Below, one piece after another: positions 8,972 through 16,639 of a DNA stretch of 34,044 nt (positions are counted from its first letter, which is position 1; every line of letters begins with the position of its first letter). The notes beneath the pieces were generated by a model that worked only from the letters and a program-made list of their open reading frames with translations, had not been told where the DNA came from and did not search any database. The DNA is from Parasporobacterium sp. Its GTDB lineage: Bacteria > Bacillota > Clostridia > Lachnospirales > Lachnospiraceae. The stretch lies in assembly GCA_017515535.1 (NCBI GenBank), contig JAFWFQ010000034.1, forward strand, positions 1 to 34,044, given 5' to 3'. The translations under genes and the position numbers were made by a program.

Positions 8972-9573
8972 TGGGAAAGAGCGCGTCCGGTAAGGATACG
9001 ATCTATGCGAAGATCCTTTCGGATCCTTCGCTTTCGTTAAAACCGTATGTTGGTTATACAACAAGACCGAAGCGGGCCGGAGAGACGGAAGGAGTAGAAT
9101 ATCATTTCACGACGGAACAAGATCTCAAGGCTTTTGAAGCTTCCGGAAGACTGATCGAGAAACGGGTCTACCATACGATCTACGGAGACTGGTACTATTA
9201 CAGTGTGGACGATGAAAATACAGATCTGGATTCCTATGATTATCTGTATATCGGAACATTGGAATCTTATGTACAAATGCGGGATTACTACGGCGAAGAT
9301 AAATTGGTCCCGATCTATATCGAAGTAGAAGACGGTCTGAGACTTCTCCGGGCGATCGAGCGGGAACAAAAACAAAAAGATCCGGGATACGCAGAAGTCT
9401 GCCGGAGGTTCCTTGGAGACTGTGCGGATTTCAGTGAGGAAAACCTCAAGGCGGCCGGGATCGAAAAACGATATGATAATACTGATCTAAAGACTTGTCT
9501 TGATGAGATCTACCAGACTGTTTTCGGAAGAGAGAGTTCACCGGATTCTCTGCACAAAGATTCGTTTCTATGA
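8950..9573 (+). CDS. Guanylate-kinase-like P-loop nucleotide kinase
   Basis: 207 residues. The P-loop is GKSASGKDT (9–17). The segment YTTRPKRAGETEGVEYHF (36–53) matches the GMP-binding region of guanylate kinases: Arg39 and Arg42 correspond to the two conserved arginines and Tyr51 to the GMP-contacting tyrosine. Further on, LIEKRVYHTIYGDWYYYS resembles the E…YG…Y block. The lid and C-terminus are less typical. In this position of the yaaO–holB cluster other Firmicutes carry thymidylate kinase (tmk). This protein lacks a Tmk-like DR(Y/S) motif, so I call it guanylate-kinase-like. A main Gmk may exist elsewhere; if so this would be a paralogue. It is 12 bases upstream of holB. Confidence 0.85.
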   Translation: MGKIYFLMGKSASGKDTIYAKILSDPSLSLKPYVGYTTRPKRAGETEGVEYHFTTEQDLKAFEASGRLIEKRVYHTIYGDWYYYSVDDENTDLDSYDYLYIGTLESYVQMRDYYGEDKLVPIYIEVEDGLRLLRAIEREQKQKDPGYAEVCRRFLGDCADFSEENLKAAGIEKRYDNTDLKTCLDEIYQTVFGRESSPDSLHKDSFL

Positions 9574-9586
9574 TATAATCTCCCCA
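9551..9586 (+). promoter_or_regulatory. Internal extended −10 promoter giving a leaderless holB transcript
   Basis: TGCACA (9551–9556, four of six −35 bases) lies 17 bases before a perfect TATAAT (9574–9579), which is preceded by TGA to form the extended −10 TATGATATAAT. The predicted +1, seven bases after the −10, is the A of the holB ATG at 9586. No Shine–Dalgarno sequence is seen between the gmk-like stop and this ATG. Confidence 0.6.
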
Positions 9587-10575
9587 TGTCAGATTGGAAG
9601 AGAATTCTCGGAAATCAGGATCATATTCAGCATATGAAGGAAGCTGCCGAAGCCGGACGGCTTCCTCATGCATATATTATTCACGGTGCTGCCGGATCCG
9701 GAAAGAAAACGTTTGCCGGATATATGGCAGCAGCCCTGCTTTGCGAGAAAGGTGTGAAAGCCGGGCCATGTCTTAAATGCCCTTCCTGTATTAAGGCAAT
9801 GACCCATAACCATCCGGATATTATCTGGACGGTTCATGAGAAGAAGACCGTTCTTGCTGTACAGGAGATAAGGGACCAGGTCGTAAGTACGGTTCAGGTC
9901 GCACCCTATTACGGCCCGTATAAGATCTATATTATTTCCGATGCCCAGCTTTTAAATGAGCACGGACAAAACGCGCTCTTGAAAACGATCGAGGAACCTC
10001 CGGAATATGTTCTGATCTTCCTTCTTACTGATAATGCGGATGCGCTTTTGGATACGATCCGCTCCAGATGCATCCGTCTCGATATGGAATCCCTCGACCG
10101 GAAAACGATCGAAGAAGAACTGATCTCTTCCGGACATTCTCCGGGAGAAGCAAAAGAGTGTGCCTGTTTTGCAAGAGGCAATCTCGGGATCGCAAAAGAA
10201 CTTGCGGGAGGAAGCGAGCTTCGGGAACTGAAGGATCAGACGATCAAAAATATAAAAAGCATAAAAAATCTGGATGCGCTTGAAATCTTCCGGTTTTCTT
10301 CGGAACTGGATAAAGAGACAGGGGGACAAGTTCTTGACATCATGCTAAAATGGTTCAGAGATGTCCTGATCATAAAGTCTGACGGCGCAAGGGATAATCT
10401 ATATTTTGAAAATGATAAAGCCGTTGCCGCGCGTCAGGCAGAGGGACTGTCTTTTGAAAGTCTCGGACGGATCATTGACCGGATCGAAGAGACCGGAGTC
10501 CGGCTTTCAAGCGGCGTAAAACCGGAGGCGGCGTTTGAGACGCTGTTTCTTAAGATCAGGGAAGAATACGTATAA
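9586..10575 (+). CDS. holB: DNA polymerase III subunit delta'
   Basis: HolB is the delta' stator subunit of the clamp loader that places the sliding clamp on primed DNA. The 329-residue protein starts MSDWKRILGNQDHI, has Walker A GAAGSGKKT (34–42) and the zinc-module cysteines CLKCPSC (62–68), followed by NEHGQNALLKTIEEPP and DTIRSRCIRL (the SRC motif, usual for clamp-loader subunits). Delta' subunits often have degenerate ATP sites, but the P-loop here looks intact. Position between the gmk-like gene and ricT repeats the Firmicute order tmk–holB–yaaT. The start has no ribosome binding site, and a strong extended −10 element ends six bases before it. Confidence 0.93.
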   Translation: MSDWKRILGNQDHIQHMKEAAEAGRLPHAYIIHGAAGSGKKTFAGYMAAALLCEKGVKAGPCLKCPSCIKAMTHNHPDIIWTVHEKKTVLAVQEIRDQVVSTVQVAPYYGPYKIYIISDAQLLNEHGQNALLKTIEEPPEYVLIFLLTDNADALLDTIRSRCIRLDMESLDRKTIEEELISSGHSPGEAKECACFARGNLGIAKELAGGSELRELKDQTIKNIKSIKNLDALEIFRFSSELDKETGGQVLDIMLKWFRDVLIIKSDGARDNLYFENDKAVAARQAEGLSFESLGRIIDRIEETGVRLSSGVKPEAAFETLFLKIREEYV

Positions 10576-10590
10576 CTGAAAGGATTATTT

Positions 10591-11484
10591 ATGATAAAAG
10601 TAGCAGGAGTCAGATTTAAAAAGACAGGAAAGATCTACTATTTTGATCCGGCCGGATTAAAGCTTCAGACCGGGGATCATGTAATCGTAGAGACCGCAAG
10701 AGGAATTGAGTATGGCTGGGTCGCGACCAGTCCGAAAAAAATCGAAGACTCGGAAATCATCGGGTCCTTAAAACCGGTGATCCGGGTCGCGACAGAACAG
10801 GATGAAAAACAGGCTGTCGCAAACAAAGAAAAAGAGAAAAAAGCGTTTGATGTATGCCTGGAAAAAATTGCGAAACACGGGCTTAAGATGAAGCTGGTCG
10901 ATGTGGAATATACATTTGACGGGAATAAGATCCTTTTCTATTTTACGGCTGATGGAAGAGTTGACTTCCGGGAACTCGTAAAAGACCTTGCATCAGTATA
11001 TCGAACGAGGATCGAGCTTCGCCAGATCGGAGTCCGGGACGAGACCAAAGCGCTCGGCGGCTATGGAATCTGCGGCAGGGAGTTCTGCTGTCATTCTTTC
11101 CAGTCAGAATTTATCCCGGTTTCGATCCGGATGGCAAAGGACCAGAACCTTTCCCTGAATCCGACAAAGATCTCAGGAAGCTGCGGACGACTGATGTGCT
11201 GTATCAAATATGAAGAGGACGCTTATCTGGATCTCAGCAGAAATCTTCCGCATCCGGGAGATGAAGCAACAACAGAGGACGGCTTCCATTGTGTCGTCGA
11301 TTCTGTCAATATCCTGAAACAGCGGATCCGGGTTATTGTCGATCTTGGAGACGATGAGCGCGAAGCAAGAGAGTACGGTCCGAAGGATCTGAAGTTTACA
11401 AAGAAAAAGAAGAAAAACCGGAATCAGGATAACAAAGTCTCTGATGAAGAGATGAAGGCTCTGAAAGAATTGGAAAAGGAGTAA
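10591..11484 (+). CDS. ricT: PSP1-domain protein RicT (YaaT)
   Basis: RicT is part of the Y-complex (RicA–RicF–RicT) that carries Fe–S clusters and assists RNase Y-dependent mRNA maturation in Bacillus. The 297 residues start MIKVAGVRFKKTGKIYYFDP. The PSP1 core runs to about residue 215 with the cysteine-rich part YGICGREFCCHSF (Cys161, 166, 167) and GSCGRLMCCIKYE (Cys198, 203, 204), the expected cluster ligands. The C-terminal tail is lysine-rich and acidic (about 265–297), probably disordered. RBS AAAGGA lies seven bases before ATG. RicA and RicF genes are not in this window, so complex formation is inference. It sits 15 bases after holB and 1 base before trmN6. Confidence 0.9.
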   Translation: MIKVAGVRFKKTGKIYYFDPAGLKLQTGDHVIVETARGIEYGWVATSPKKIEDSEIIGSLKPVIRVATEQDEKQAVANKEKEKKAFDVCLEKIAKHGLKMKLVDVEYTFDGNKILFYFTADGRVDFRELVKDLASVYRTRIELRQIGVRDETKALGGYGICGREFCCHSFQSEFIPVSIRMAKDQNLSLNPTKISGSCGRLMCCIKYEEDAYLDLSRNLPHPGDEATTEDGFHCVVDSVNILKQRIRVIVDLGDDEREAREYGPKDLKFTKKKKKNRNQDNKVSDEEMKALKELEKE

Positions 11485-11485
11485 A

Positions 11486-12223
11486 GTGGACGTTAAGCTA
11501 CAGCCTGGTGAGCGAATTGATGATCTGGAACGAAACGGGTACCGCATAATCCAGAACAAAAACGGTTTTTGTTTTGGTATGGATGCGGTACTTCTTTCAG
11601 GTTTTGTAAAGGCATCCCCGTCCGATCGGATCATCGATCTCGGAACCGGAACAGGGATCATTCCGATCCTGCTCCGCGCTAAAACAGGATCTACGGATAT
11701 CACCGGCCTGGAGATCCAGGAGCAGAGTGCGGAAATGGCAGAACGGTCGGTCCTTTTGAATGATCTGGAAAAAGAAGTCCATATAGTCAGAGGGGACTTA
11801 AAAGAAGCCGGGACCCTGTTTGCGCATAAAACGTTTGATGTTGTCTGTTCCAACCCGCCGTATATGAAACAGAATGGAGGGCTTAAGAATCCGGAGGAAG
11901 CGAAAGCGATTGCAAGACATGAGATCAAATGCAGCTTTGAAGATGTCGCGGAGGCAGCAAAGATCCTGCTGAAACCGGGCGGGACATTCTTCTTAGTTCA
12001 CAGACCGGAGCGGCTTTCTGAGCTGATGGAGATCCTGCGGAAGAAAAAGCTTGAGCCGAAACGGATGCGGTTTGTCCATTCGTTTGTGGAGGATAAAGCG
12101 GTCATGGTCCTGATCGAAGCCGTAAGCGGAGGCGGGACGTTCCTAAAAGTGGAAAAGCCGCTGATCATTTATAAAGAAAAAGGTATTTATACAGAAGAGA
12201 TCCGGGAAATCTACGGATTTTGA
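11486..12223 (+). CDS. trmN6: tRNA1(Val) (adenine37-N6)-methyltransferase family protein (YabB/TrmN6-type)
   Basis: A class I SAM-dependent methyltransferase of 245 residues. The SAM-binding motif I is IIDLGTGTGIIP (49–60) and the catalytic motif IV is SNPPY (122–126), which is used for exocyclic adenine N6 methylation. The N-terminal stretch RIIQNKNGFCFGMDAVLLSGF is characteristic of the YfiC/YabB group. In Bacillus, yabB lies between yaaT/yabA and rsmI, as here (yabA is missing). The start is GTG at 11486, with GGAG four bases upstream, one base after the ricT stop. The exact tRNA target is assumed from the family; in Firmicutes the substrate is less well established than in E. coli. Confidence 0.88.
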   Translation: MDVKLQPGERIDDLERNGYRIIQNKNGFCFGMDAVLLSGFVKASPSDRIIDLGTGTGIIPILLRAKTGSTDITGLEIQEQSAEMAERSVLLNDLEKEVHIVRGDLKEAGTLFAHKTFDVVCSNPPYMKQNGGLKNPEEAKAIARHEIKCSFEDVAEAAKILLKPGGTFFLVHRPERLSELMEILRKKKLEPKRMRFVHSFVEDKAVMVLIEAVSGGGTFLKVEKPLIIYKEKGIYTEEIREIYGF

Positions 12224-12239
12224 CAAAGAGAAACAAGTT

Positions 12240-13079
12240 ATGGCAGGAAAACTTTATTTATGTGCAACCCCGATCGGGAATTTGGAAGATATTACGCTCC
12301 GCGTTCTGGAAACGTTGAAGAGCGTGGATATTATTGCGGCAGAAGATACCCGGCATACATTGAAGCTTTTAAACCATTATGGGATCAAGGCGAAGCTGAC
12401 CAGCTATCATGAACATAATAAATACGACAAAGCAGAGAGCCTTGTTCAGGAGTTGTTAGCCGGTAAAAATATTGCGCTCGTTACGGATGCAGGAACTCCG
12501 GCGATCTCAGATCCGGGAGAAGAGCTTGCAAAGGCAGCATTTGAAGCAGGCATTGAAGTGACGTCGCTTCCCGGGGCGTCTGCGCTGGTTGTTGCACTGT
12601 CGATGAGCCCGCTCTCTTCAAGGCGGTTCGTTTTTGAAGGGTTCCTCCCTTCCGAAAAAAAGGAACGGAGAGAAGTTCTGGAAAGCCTCCGGGAAGAGAC
12701 CCGGACGATCGTTCTTTACGAGGCGCCTCACCGCCTGAAAAAGACATTAAAGGAATTGGAGGAAGTCCTTGGAGACCGGAAGATCAATCTCTGCCGGGAG
12801 CTGACCAAGATCCATGAAGATATTCTTCTTTCTACGATCCCGGAACTCCTCGTTTATTTTGAAGCGAATGAACCGCGGGGAGAAATGGTCCTGATCATCG
12901 AGGGCGCGGATAAGGAAAAACTCCGGGAAGAGAGGATCAGTTCCTGGGAGGAGATGAGTATCGAAGATCATGTCCGGTTTTATACGGAACAGGGATTCGA
13001 TGAAAAAGAAGCAATGAAGATCGCGGCGAAAGACCGCGGGATCAGTAAACGTGATATTTATGAGGAGTTGAAAAAATGA
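12240..13079 (+). CDS. rsmI: 16S rRNA (cytidine1402-2'-O)-methyltransferase
   Basis: RsmI methylates the ribose of C1402 at the ribosomal decoding centre. The 279 residues show the tetrapyrrole-methylase-like fold: CATPIGNLEDITLRVLE (8–24), AAEDTRHT (33–40), SYHEHNK, VTDAGTPAISDPG (81–93) and GFLPSEKKER. The C-terminal part (KDRGISKRDIYEELKK) is the helical domain seen in longer RsmI proteins. It closes the conserved yaaO–holB–ricT–trmN6–rsmI order. The stop overlaps the deoD start as ATGA, so deoD translation is probably coupled. Confidence 0.95.
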   Translation: MAGKLYLCATPIGNLEDITLRVLETLKSVDIIAAEDTRHTLKLLNHYGIKAKLTSYHEHNKYDKAESLVQELLAGKNIALVTDAGTPAISDPGEELAKAAFEAGIEVTSLPGASALVVALSMSPLSSRRFVFEGFLPSEKKERREVLESLREETRTIVLYEAPHRLKKTLKELEEVLGDRKINLCRELTKIHEDILLSTIPELLVYFEANEPRGEMVLIIEGADKEKLREERISSWEEMSIEDHVRFYTEQGFDEKEAMKIAAKDRGISKRDIYEELKK

Positions 13080-13795
13080 AGGTACCAACACCACACAATA
13101 CTGCAACAATGGATGAAATCGCAAACGTCGTAATTATGCCGGGGGATCCGCTTCGCTCAAAATATATTGCGGAGGAGTTTCTTTTGGATACGAAACTGGT
13201 AAACAATGTACGCGGAGTACAGGGTTATACCGGATATTGGAAAGACAAACGGATCACGGTAATGGCCAGCGGGATAGGGATCCCGTCAATCAGTGTTTAT
13301 GCATATGAATTGTATAATTTCTATAATACGGAAGCGATCATCCGGGTCGGAACAGCAGGGAGCATTCAGGAAGATGTTAAGGTCGGAGATGTTCTGTTTG
13401 CGGAAACCGCATTTACGAATTCATCCTTTTTGAATGATTTTAAGCTTCCCGGGGCGTATGTTCCGAGAGCGGATAAATCACTTCTGAACAGGGCAGTAGA
13501 GATCGCGAAAGAAAAAGAAATTGTATTTCATGTTGGCTCTGTTTTAACAGAGGAGATCTACTACAGCCAGCAGGAAAATATTGTAGAGTGGTGGAAAGAG
13601 CGGGGAATCTCCGCGTTTGAGATGGAAGCCGCAGCGCTTTATGCGAATGCGGATCAGGCAGGGAAAAAGGCACTTGCGCTTTTTACCGTTTCCAACTGTA
13701 TCCTGACCGGAGAAGAGATGGATGTCATGATCCGGGAACGGGCACTGAACGATATGATCGAAATCGGTCTGGATACCGCATGGGAACTGGCTTAA
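13076..13795 (+). CDS. deoD: Purine-nucleoside phosphorylase, DeoD (hexameric) type
   Basis: DeoD splits purine (deoxy)nucleosides with phosphate to the base and (deoxy)ribose-1-phosphate. The 239 residues align along their length with E. coli DeoD: PTPHNTA (His7), MPGDPLRSKYIAEEF (Arg27), IIRVGTAGSIQ (Arg90), FEMEAAALYA, and TVSNCILTGEE followed by IRERALNDMI. The catalytic pair in E. coli is Asp204 and Arg217. Here the arginine is kept (Arg220) but the aspartate position reads Asn207 (TVSN rather than TVSD). That change could narrow the substrate range to 6-oxopurines, but this is inference. It overlaps rsmI by four bases and precedes the acyltransferase by one to four bases. Confidence 0.93.
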   Translation: MKVPTPHNTATMDEIANVVIMPGDPLRSKYIAEEFLLDTKLVNNVRGVQGYTGYWKDKRITVMASGIGIPSISVYAYELYNFYNTEAIIRVGTAGSIQEDVKVGDVLFAETAFTNSSFLNDFKLPGAYVPRADKSLLNRAVEIAKEKEIVFHVGSVLTEEIYYSQQENIVEWWKERGISAFEMEAAALYANADQAGKKALALFTVSNCILTGEEMDVMIRERALNDMIEIGLDTAWELA

Positions 13796-13796
13796 T

Positions 13797-14453
13797 GTGA
13801 TGGCGGAGACTGCAAAAAGACAACATAAGATCTTCCGGCTTGATAAATTCCCGATGGATCTCGGGAGGCTGTTCCTTTCTGTGCTGATCCCTTTTTACAG
13901 GATCAAAAAGATTTATATCGGAGACAAAGAGAAAGTAAAGGCGATCAGGGATGGTGCAATCCTTGCGGCTAACCATACCGGCTTCTCAGATCCGCTGGTC
14001 CTTGAAACCGCTTTCTGGCACCGGAGAGTCCACTACGTGGTAGGGGAGATCGCAATGACAGGAAAAGTCCGGTCGATGTTTATGCGTGCGGCCGGCTGTA
14101 TCCGGCTGGACCGGAACGCGACGGACCTTAAGGCAATCAAGCAGTGCGTACAGGTCTTAAAGGACGGATTCCTTCTTGAGATGTTCCCGCAGGGTGCGAT
14201 CTCGGAAGATACGAGCGGATTTAAATCCGGCGTGATCCTGATCGCAACTCAGGCAGATGTCCCGGTCCTTCCGATGTATATTGTGAAAAGAAAGCATTGG
14301 TGGGAGAGGTACCGTCTTATCATCGGAGATCCGTTCTACTGGAAAGACCACTGTGGAAAGAAACGTCCCGGAATGAAAGACATGGAGAATATGACAGCTT
14401 TGCTGGAAGAAAAATATGAGGAATGCAGAACATGGATATCGAAGCAAAACTGA
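13797..14453 (+). CDS. PlsC-like 1-acyl-glycerol-3-phosphate acyltransferase family protein
   Basis: PlsC-type enzymes add the second acyl chain to lysophosphatidate during membrane lipid synthesis. The 218 residues carry the HX4D catalytic motif NHTGFSD (59–65), the substrate-binding block MFPQGAIS (129–136; usually FPEGTRS, so Glu is replaced by Gln) and VPVLPMYI. The start is GTG at 13797 or ATG at 13800, both in frame right after the deoD stop; I cannot choose between them. The gene overlaps the following acyl carrier protein gene by 22 bases, suggesting they work together, for example with the carrier protein as acyl donor (inference). The substitution at the Glu position may mean an atypical acceptor. 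Confidence 0.85.
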   Translation: MMAETAKRQHKIFRLDKFPMDLGRLFLSVLIPFYRIKKIYIGDKEKVKAIRDGAILAANHTGFSDPLVLETAFWHRRVHYVVGEIAMTGKVRSMFMRAAGCIRLDRNATDLKAIKQCVQVLKDGFLLEMFPQGAISEDTSGFKSGVILIATQADVPVLPMYIVKRKHWWERYRLIIGDPFYWKDHCGKKRPGMKDMENMTALLEEKYEECRTWISKQN

Positions 14454-14683
14454 AAGATTTATTATATGAGATCGATGATGAAATCGATATGGAAGCAATT
14501 TCCCCGGATTCTCTTCTGAAAGAAGATCTGGGACTTTCGAGTGTCGCGATGCTCTATATGGCGGTTTCGATTGAAAACGAATTCGAGATCGATCTGTCGG
14601 AAGCCGACATGAGTCAGCTGAGGACGGTTTCCGATGTAGTTGATCTGGTCAGCGGATATCTTGGCTCCGTAAAAGAGGACTGA
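14432..14683 (+). CDS. Acyl carrier protein-like protein
   Basis: An 83-residue acidic protein, MDIEAKLKDLLYEIDDEIDM, with the four-helix carrier fold pattern. The phosphopantetheine site reads EDLGLSSVAMLYM (31–43); Ser37 takes the place of the attachment serine in the usual DLGLDSL motif, with Ser replacing the preceding Asp. The frame has an earlier ATG at 14423, but GAGGA abuts it directly, whereas the ATG at 14432 is nine bases from GAGGA and is preferred. It sits inside the end of the acyltransferase gene and one base before the rlmD-type gene. It is probably a dedicated carrier rather than the main fatty-acid ACP, which normally lies in the fab cluster. Confidence 0.87.
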   Translation: MDIEAKLKDLLYEIDDEIDMEAISPDSLLKEDLGLSSVAMLYMAVSIENEFEIDLSEADMSQLRTVSDVVDLVSGYLGSVKED

Positions 14684-14684
14684 T

Positions 14685-16172
14685 GTGAAGAAAAACGAAT
14701 TCATAGAACTGAATATCACGGATATCGGAGTTCGTGGCGAGGGCATCGGAAAAGCCGAAGGCTTTCCTTTTTTTGTGAAAGACGCTGTGATCGGGGATAC
14801 CGTGCGGGCCGTTATTACGCGAATGAAAAAGGGATACGGATATGCAAAGATGATCGAGATCATAAAACCTTCTTCCTTCCGGATCAACGCGCCCTGTGCG
14901 AACGCAAGGAGATGCGGCGGGTGCCAGATCATGGAACTTTGCTATCCGGAACAGTTAAAATTTAAAGAACGAAAAGTCCGGACAAATCTGGAGAGGATCG
15001 GCGGACTGAAGGAAATTCCTCTTCTTCCGATTATCGGGATGGAACAGTCCGATAAAACGGACACTGTACCGACCGGCTACCGGAATAAAATGCAATTCCC
15101 GTTTGGGAGAGGACGCGACGGAGAAATCGTTGCGGGATTCTATGCCGGAAGAACTCATTCCATTATCGACACGGAGGAATGTCTGGTCGCTCCGGATGTC
15201 TGCAACCGGATCCTGAAGGCAGTCAGAGACTTTGTTGTTAAGCATAAAATTTCTGTATATAACGAAATGACCGGACAAGGGCTTGTCCGCCATCTGGTCC
15301 TTCGGACCGGCTTCCGGACAGGTGAAGTCATGGTCTGTCTTGTCTTAAACGGGGAAAGTCTGAATGAAGCGAGTTATACACAAAATGTGGATAATGATAC
15401 GGTTTTTGTGGAATACTTGTTAAATCTTCCTCTTACGAAAAACAAGATATGCAGTATCTGTATCAGCGAAAACCGGGAAAATACGAATGTGATCATGGGA
15501 CAGAAGATTCGCTGTCTCTATGGAAAAGACTATATCTATGATGAGATCTGCTGCGGCGGAAACGGGAAACATCTTCGTTTTAAGATCTCACCGCTTTCGT
15601 TCTATCAGGTCAATCCTGTCCAGATGGAAAAACTTTACCAAACAGCGTTAGAGTATGCAGATCTTACCGGAAAAGAGCGCGTCTTTGATCTTTATTGCGG
15701 AACAGGAACGATCTCACTCTTTCTTGCGAAACAGGCGAAAGAAGTTGTCGGTGTTGAGATCGTACCGGAAGCGATCAGGGATGCGGAGGAAAATGCAAAA
15801 AGCAATCAGATCACGAACGCATCCTTTATTTGCGGAAAATCAGAGGAAGTCTTTCCGGAATATGTCAGGGCATATCGAACGATCGAAGAGGAGAACGGAC
15901 CGGATGACCTCGTTGTTGTTCTTGATCCACCCCGGAAAGGCTGTGAAAAAGTTCTCCTGGAAGCGATCCGGAACGTCAGTCCGGAACGCATTGTTTATAT
16001 CAGCTGCGACAGCGCGACCCTTGCGAGGGATTTGAAATATCTGACCGGAGGGGAAGATACTGTGCCGGGAGAACAAAATACTTATCGAATCGAAAAAGTC
16101 CAGCCGGTTGATATGTTTCCGAACAGCGTCCATGTCGAGTGCGTGACACTGCTGACACGCCGGGAAAGATAG
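14685..16172 (+). CDS. rlmD: 23S rRNA (uracil-5-)-methyltransferase, RlmD/RumA family
   Basis: The family makes m5U in 23S rRNA (or in tRNA for TrmA-type members). The 495 residues begin with a TRAM RNA-binding domain (about 5–62), then Fe–S cluster cysteines APCANARRCGGCQIMELC (Cys71, 77, 80). The C-terminal SAM domain has VFDLYCGTGTISLF, VVGVEIVPEAI, VVVLDPPRKGC and YISCDSATLARDL with the nucleophilic cysteine. It starts at GTG 14685, with AGAGG seven bases upstream, one base after the ACP stop. Firmicutes often carry several RumA paralogues, so the exact uridine is uncertain. Confidence 0.9.
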   Translation: MKKNEFIELNITDIGVRGEGIGKAEGFPFFVKDAVIGDTVRAVITRMKKGYGYAKMIEIIKPSSFRINAPCANARRCGGCQIMELCYPEQLKFKERKVRTNLERIGGLKEIPLLPIIGMEQSDKTDTVPTGYRNKMQFPFGRGRDGEIVAGFYAGRTHSIIDTEECLVAPDVCNRILKAVRDFVVKHKISVYNEMTGQGLVRHLVLRTGFRTGEVMVCLVLNGESLNEASYTQNVDNDTVFVEYLLNLPLTKNKICSICISENRENTNVIMGQKIRCLYGKDYIYDEICCGGNGKHLRFKISPLSFYQVNPVQMEKLYQTALEYADLTGKERVFDLYCGTGTISLFLAKQAKEVVGVEIVPEAIRDAEENAKSNQITNASFICGKSEEVFPEYVRAYRTIEEENGPDDLVVVLDPPRKGCEKVLLEAIRNVSPERIVYISCDSATLARDLKYLTGGEDTVPGEQNTYRIEKVQPVDMFPNSVHVECVTLLTRRER

Positions 16173-16225
16173 CTGCACAGGGATAGGAAAAAGAGGCATT
16201 TCACATCTAGAAAAGGAGGCCGGAA

Positions 16226-16639
16226 ATGAAACGGCTGAAAATCTTAAAAGAAGTATTGAAAAGAACGCATGCGGACCGGATCATTCTTGGGTTTGTTATA
16301 TTTTTCCTGCTTGATGCACTGGTGATCCTGCTTGTAGAACCGGGAATTACAACATACTGGGATGCAATCTGGTATTGCTATTCGGTATTCTCGACTGTCG
16401 GATTCGGAGATTTAACTTCAGTCAGCATCATCGGAAGGATCCTGTCGATCATTTTAACAATTTATACGATTTTGGTCGTAGCACTTGTGACCGGCGTTAT
16501 CGTTGCCTTTTACAACGATATTGTTGCCATGAAGTATAAGGCAAGCAAGGCGGAGCTTCTGGATAAGCTGGAACATCTGGAGGATCTGTCGAAAGAGGAG
16601 CTTGCGGAAATATCCGAACGGATCCGGAAAATCTCATGA
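16226..16639 (+). CDS. Two-transmembrane potassium channel
   Basis: 137 residues: TM1 about 18–38, pore helix and selectivity filter STVGFGDLT (filter TVGFGD, 57–62), TM2 about 68–98, then a short charged helix (105–135) that may be a coiled coil. This is the minimal K+ channel layout, without the RCK nucleotide-binding domain, so gating control is not evident. A strong AAAAGGAGG site lies upstream, and 53 bases separate it from the rlmD-type gene. Its end overlaps the following ClC gene by ATGA, implying coupled synthesis of a cation channel and an anion channel. Confidence 0.9.
   Translation: MKRLKILKEVLKRTHADRIILGFVIFFLLDALVILLVEPGITTYWDAIWYCYSVFSTVGFGDLTSVSIIGRILSIILTIYTILVVALVTGVIVAFYNDIVAMKYKASKAELLDKLEHLEDLSKEELAEISERIRKIS

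Noticed and set aside
8120..9064. 314-codon minus-strand frame opposite the decarboxylase gene
   Set aside because: Antisense shadow; the plus-strand frame has all PLP-enzyme motifs.
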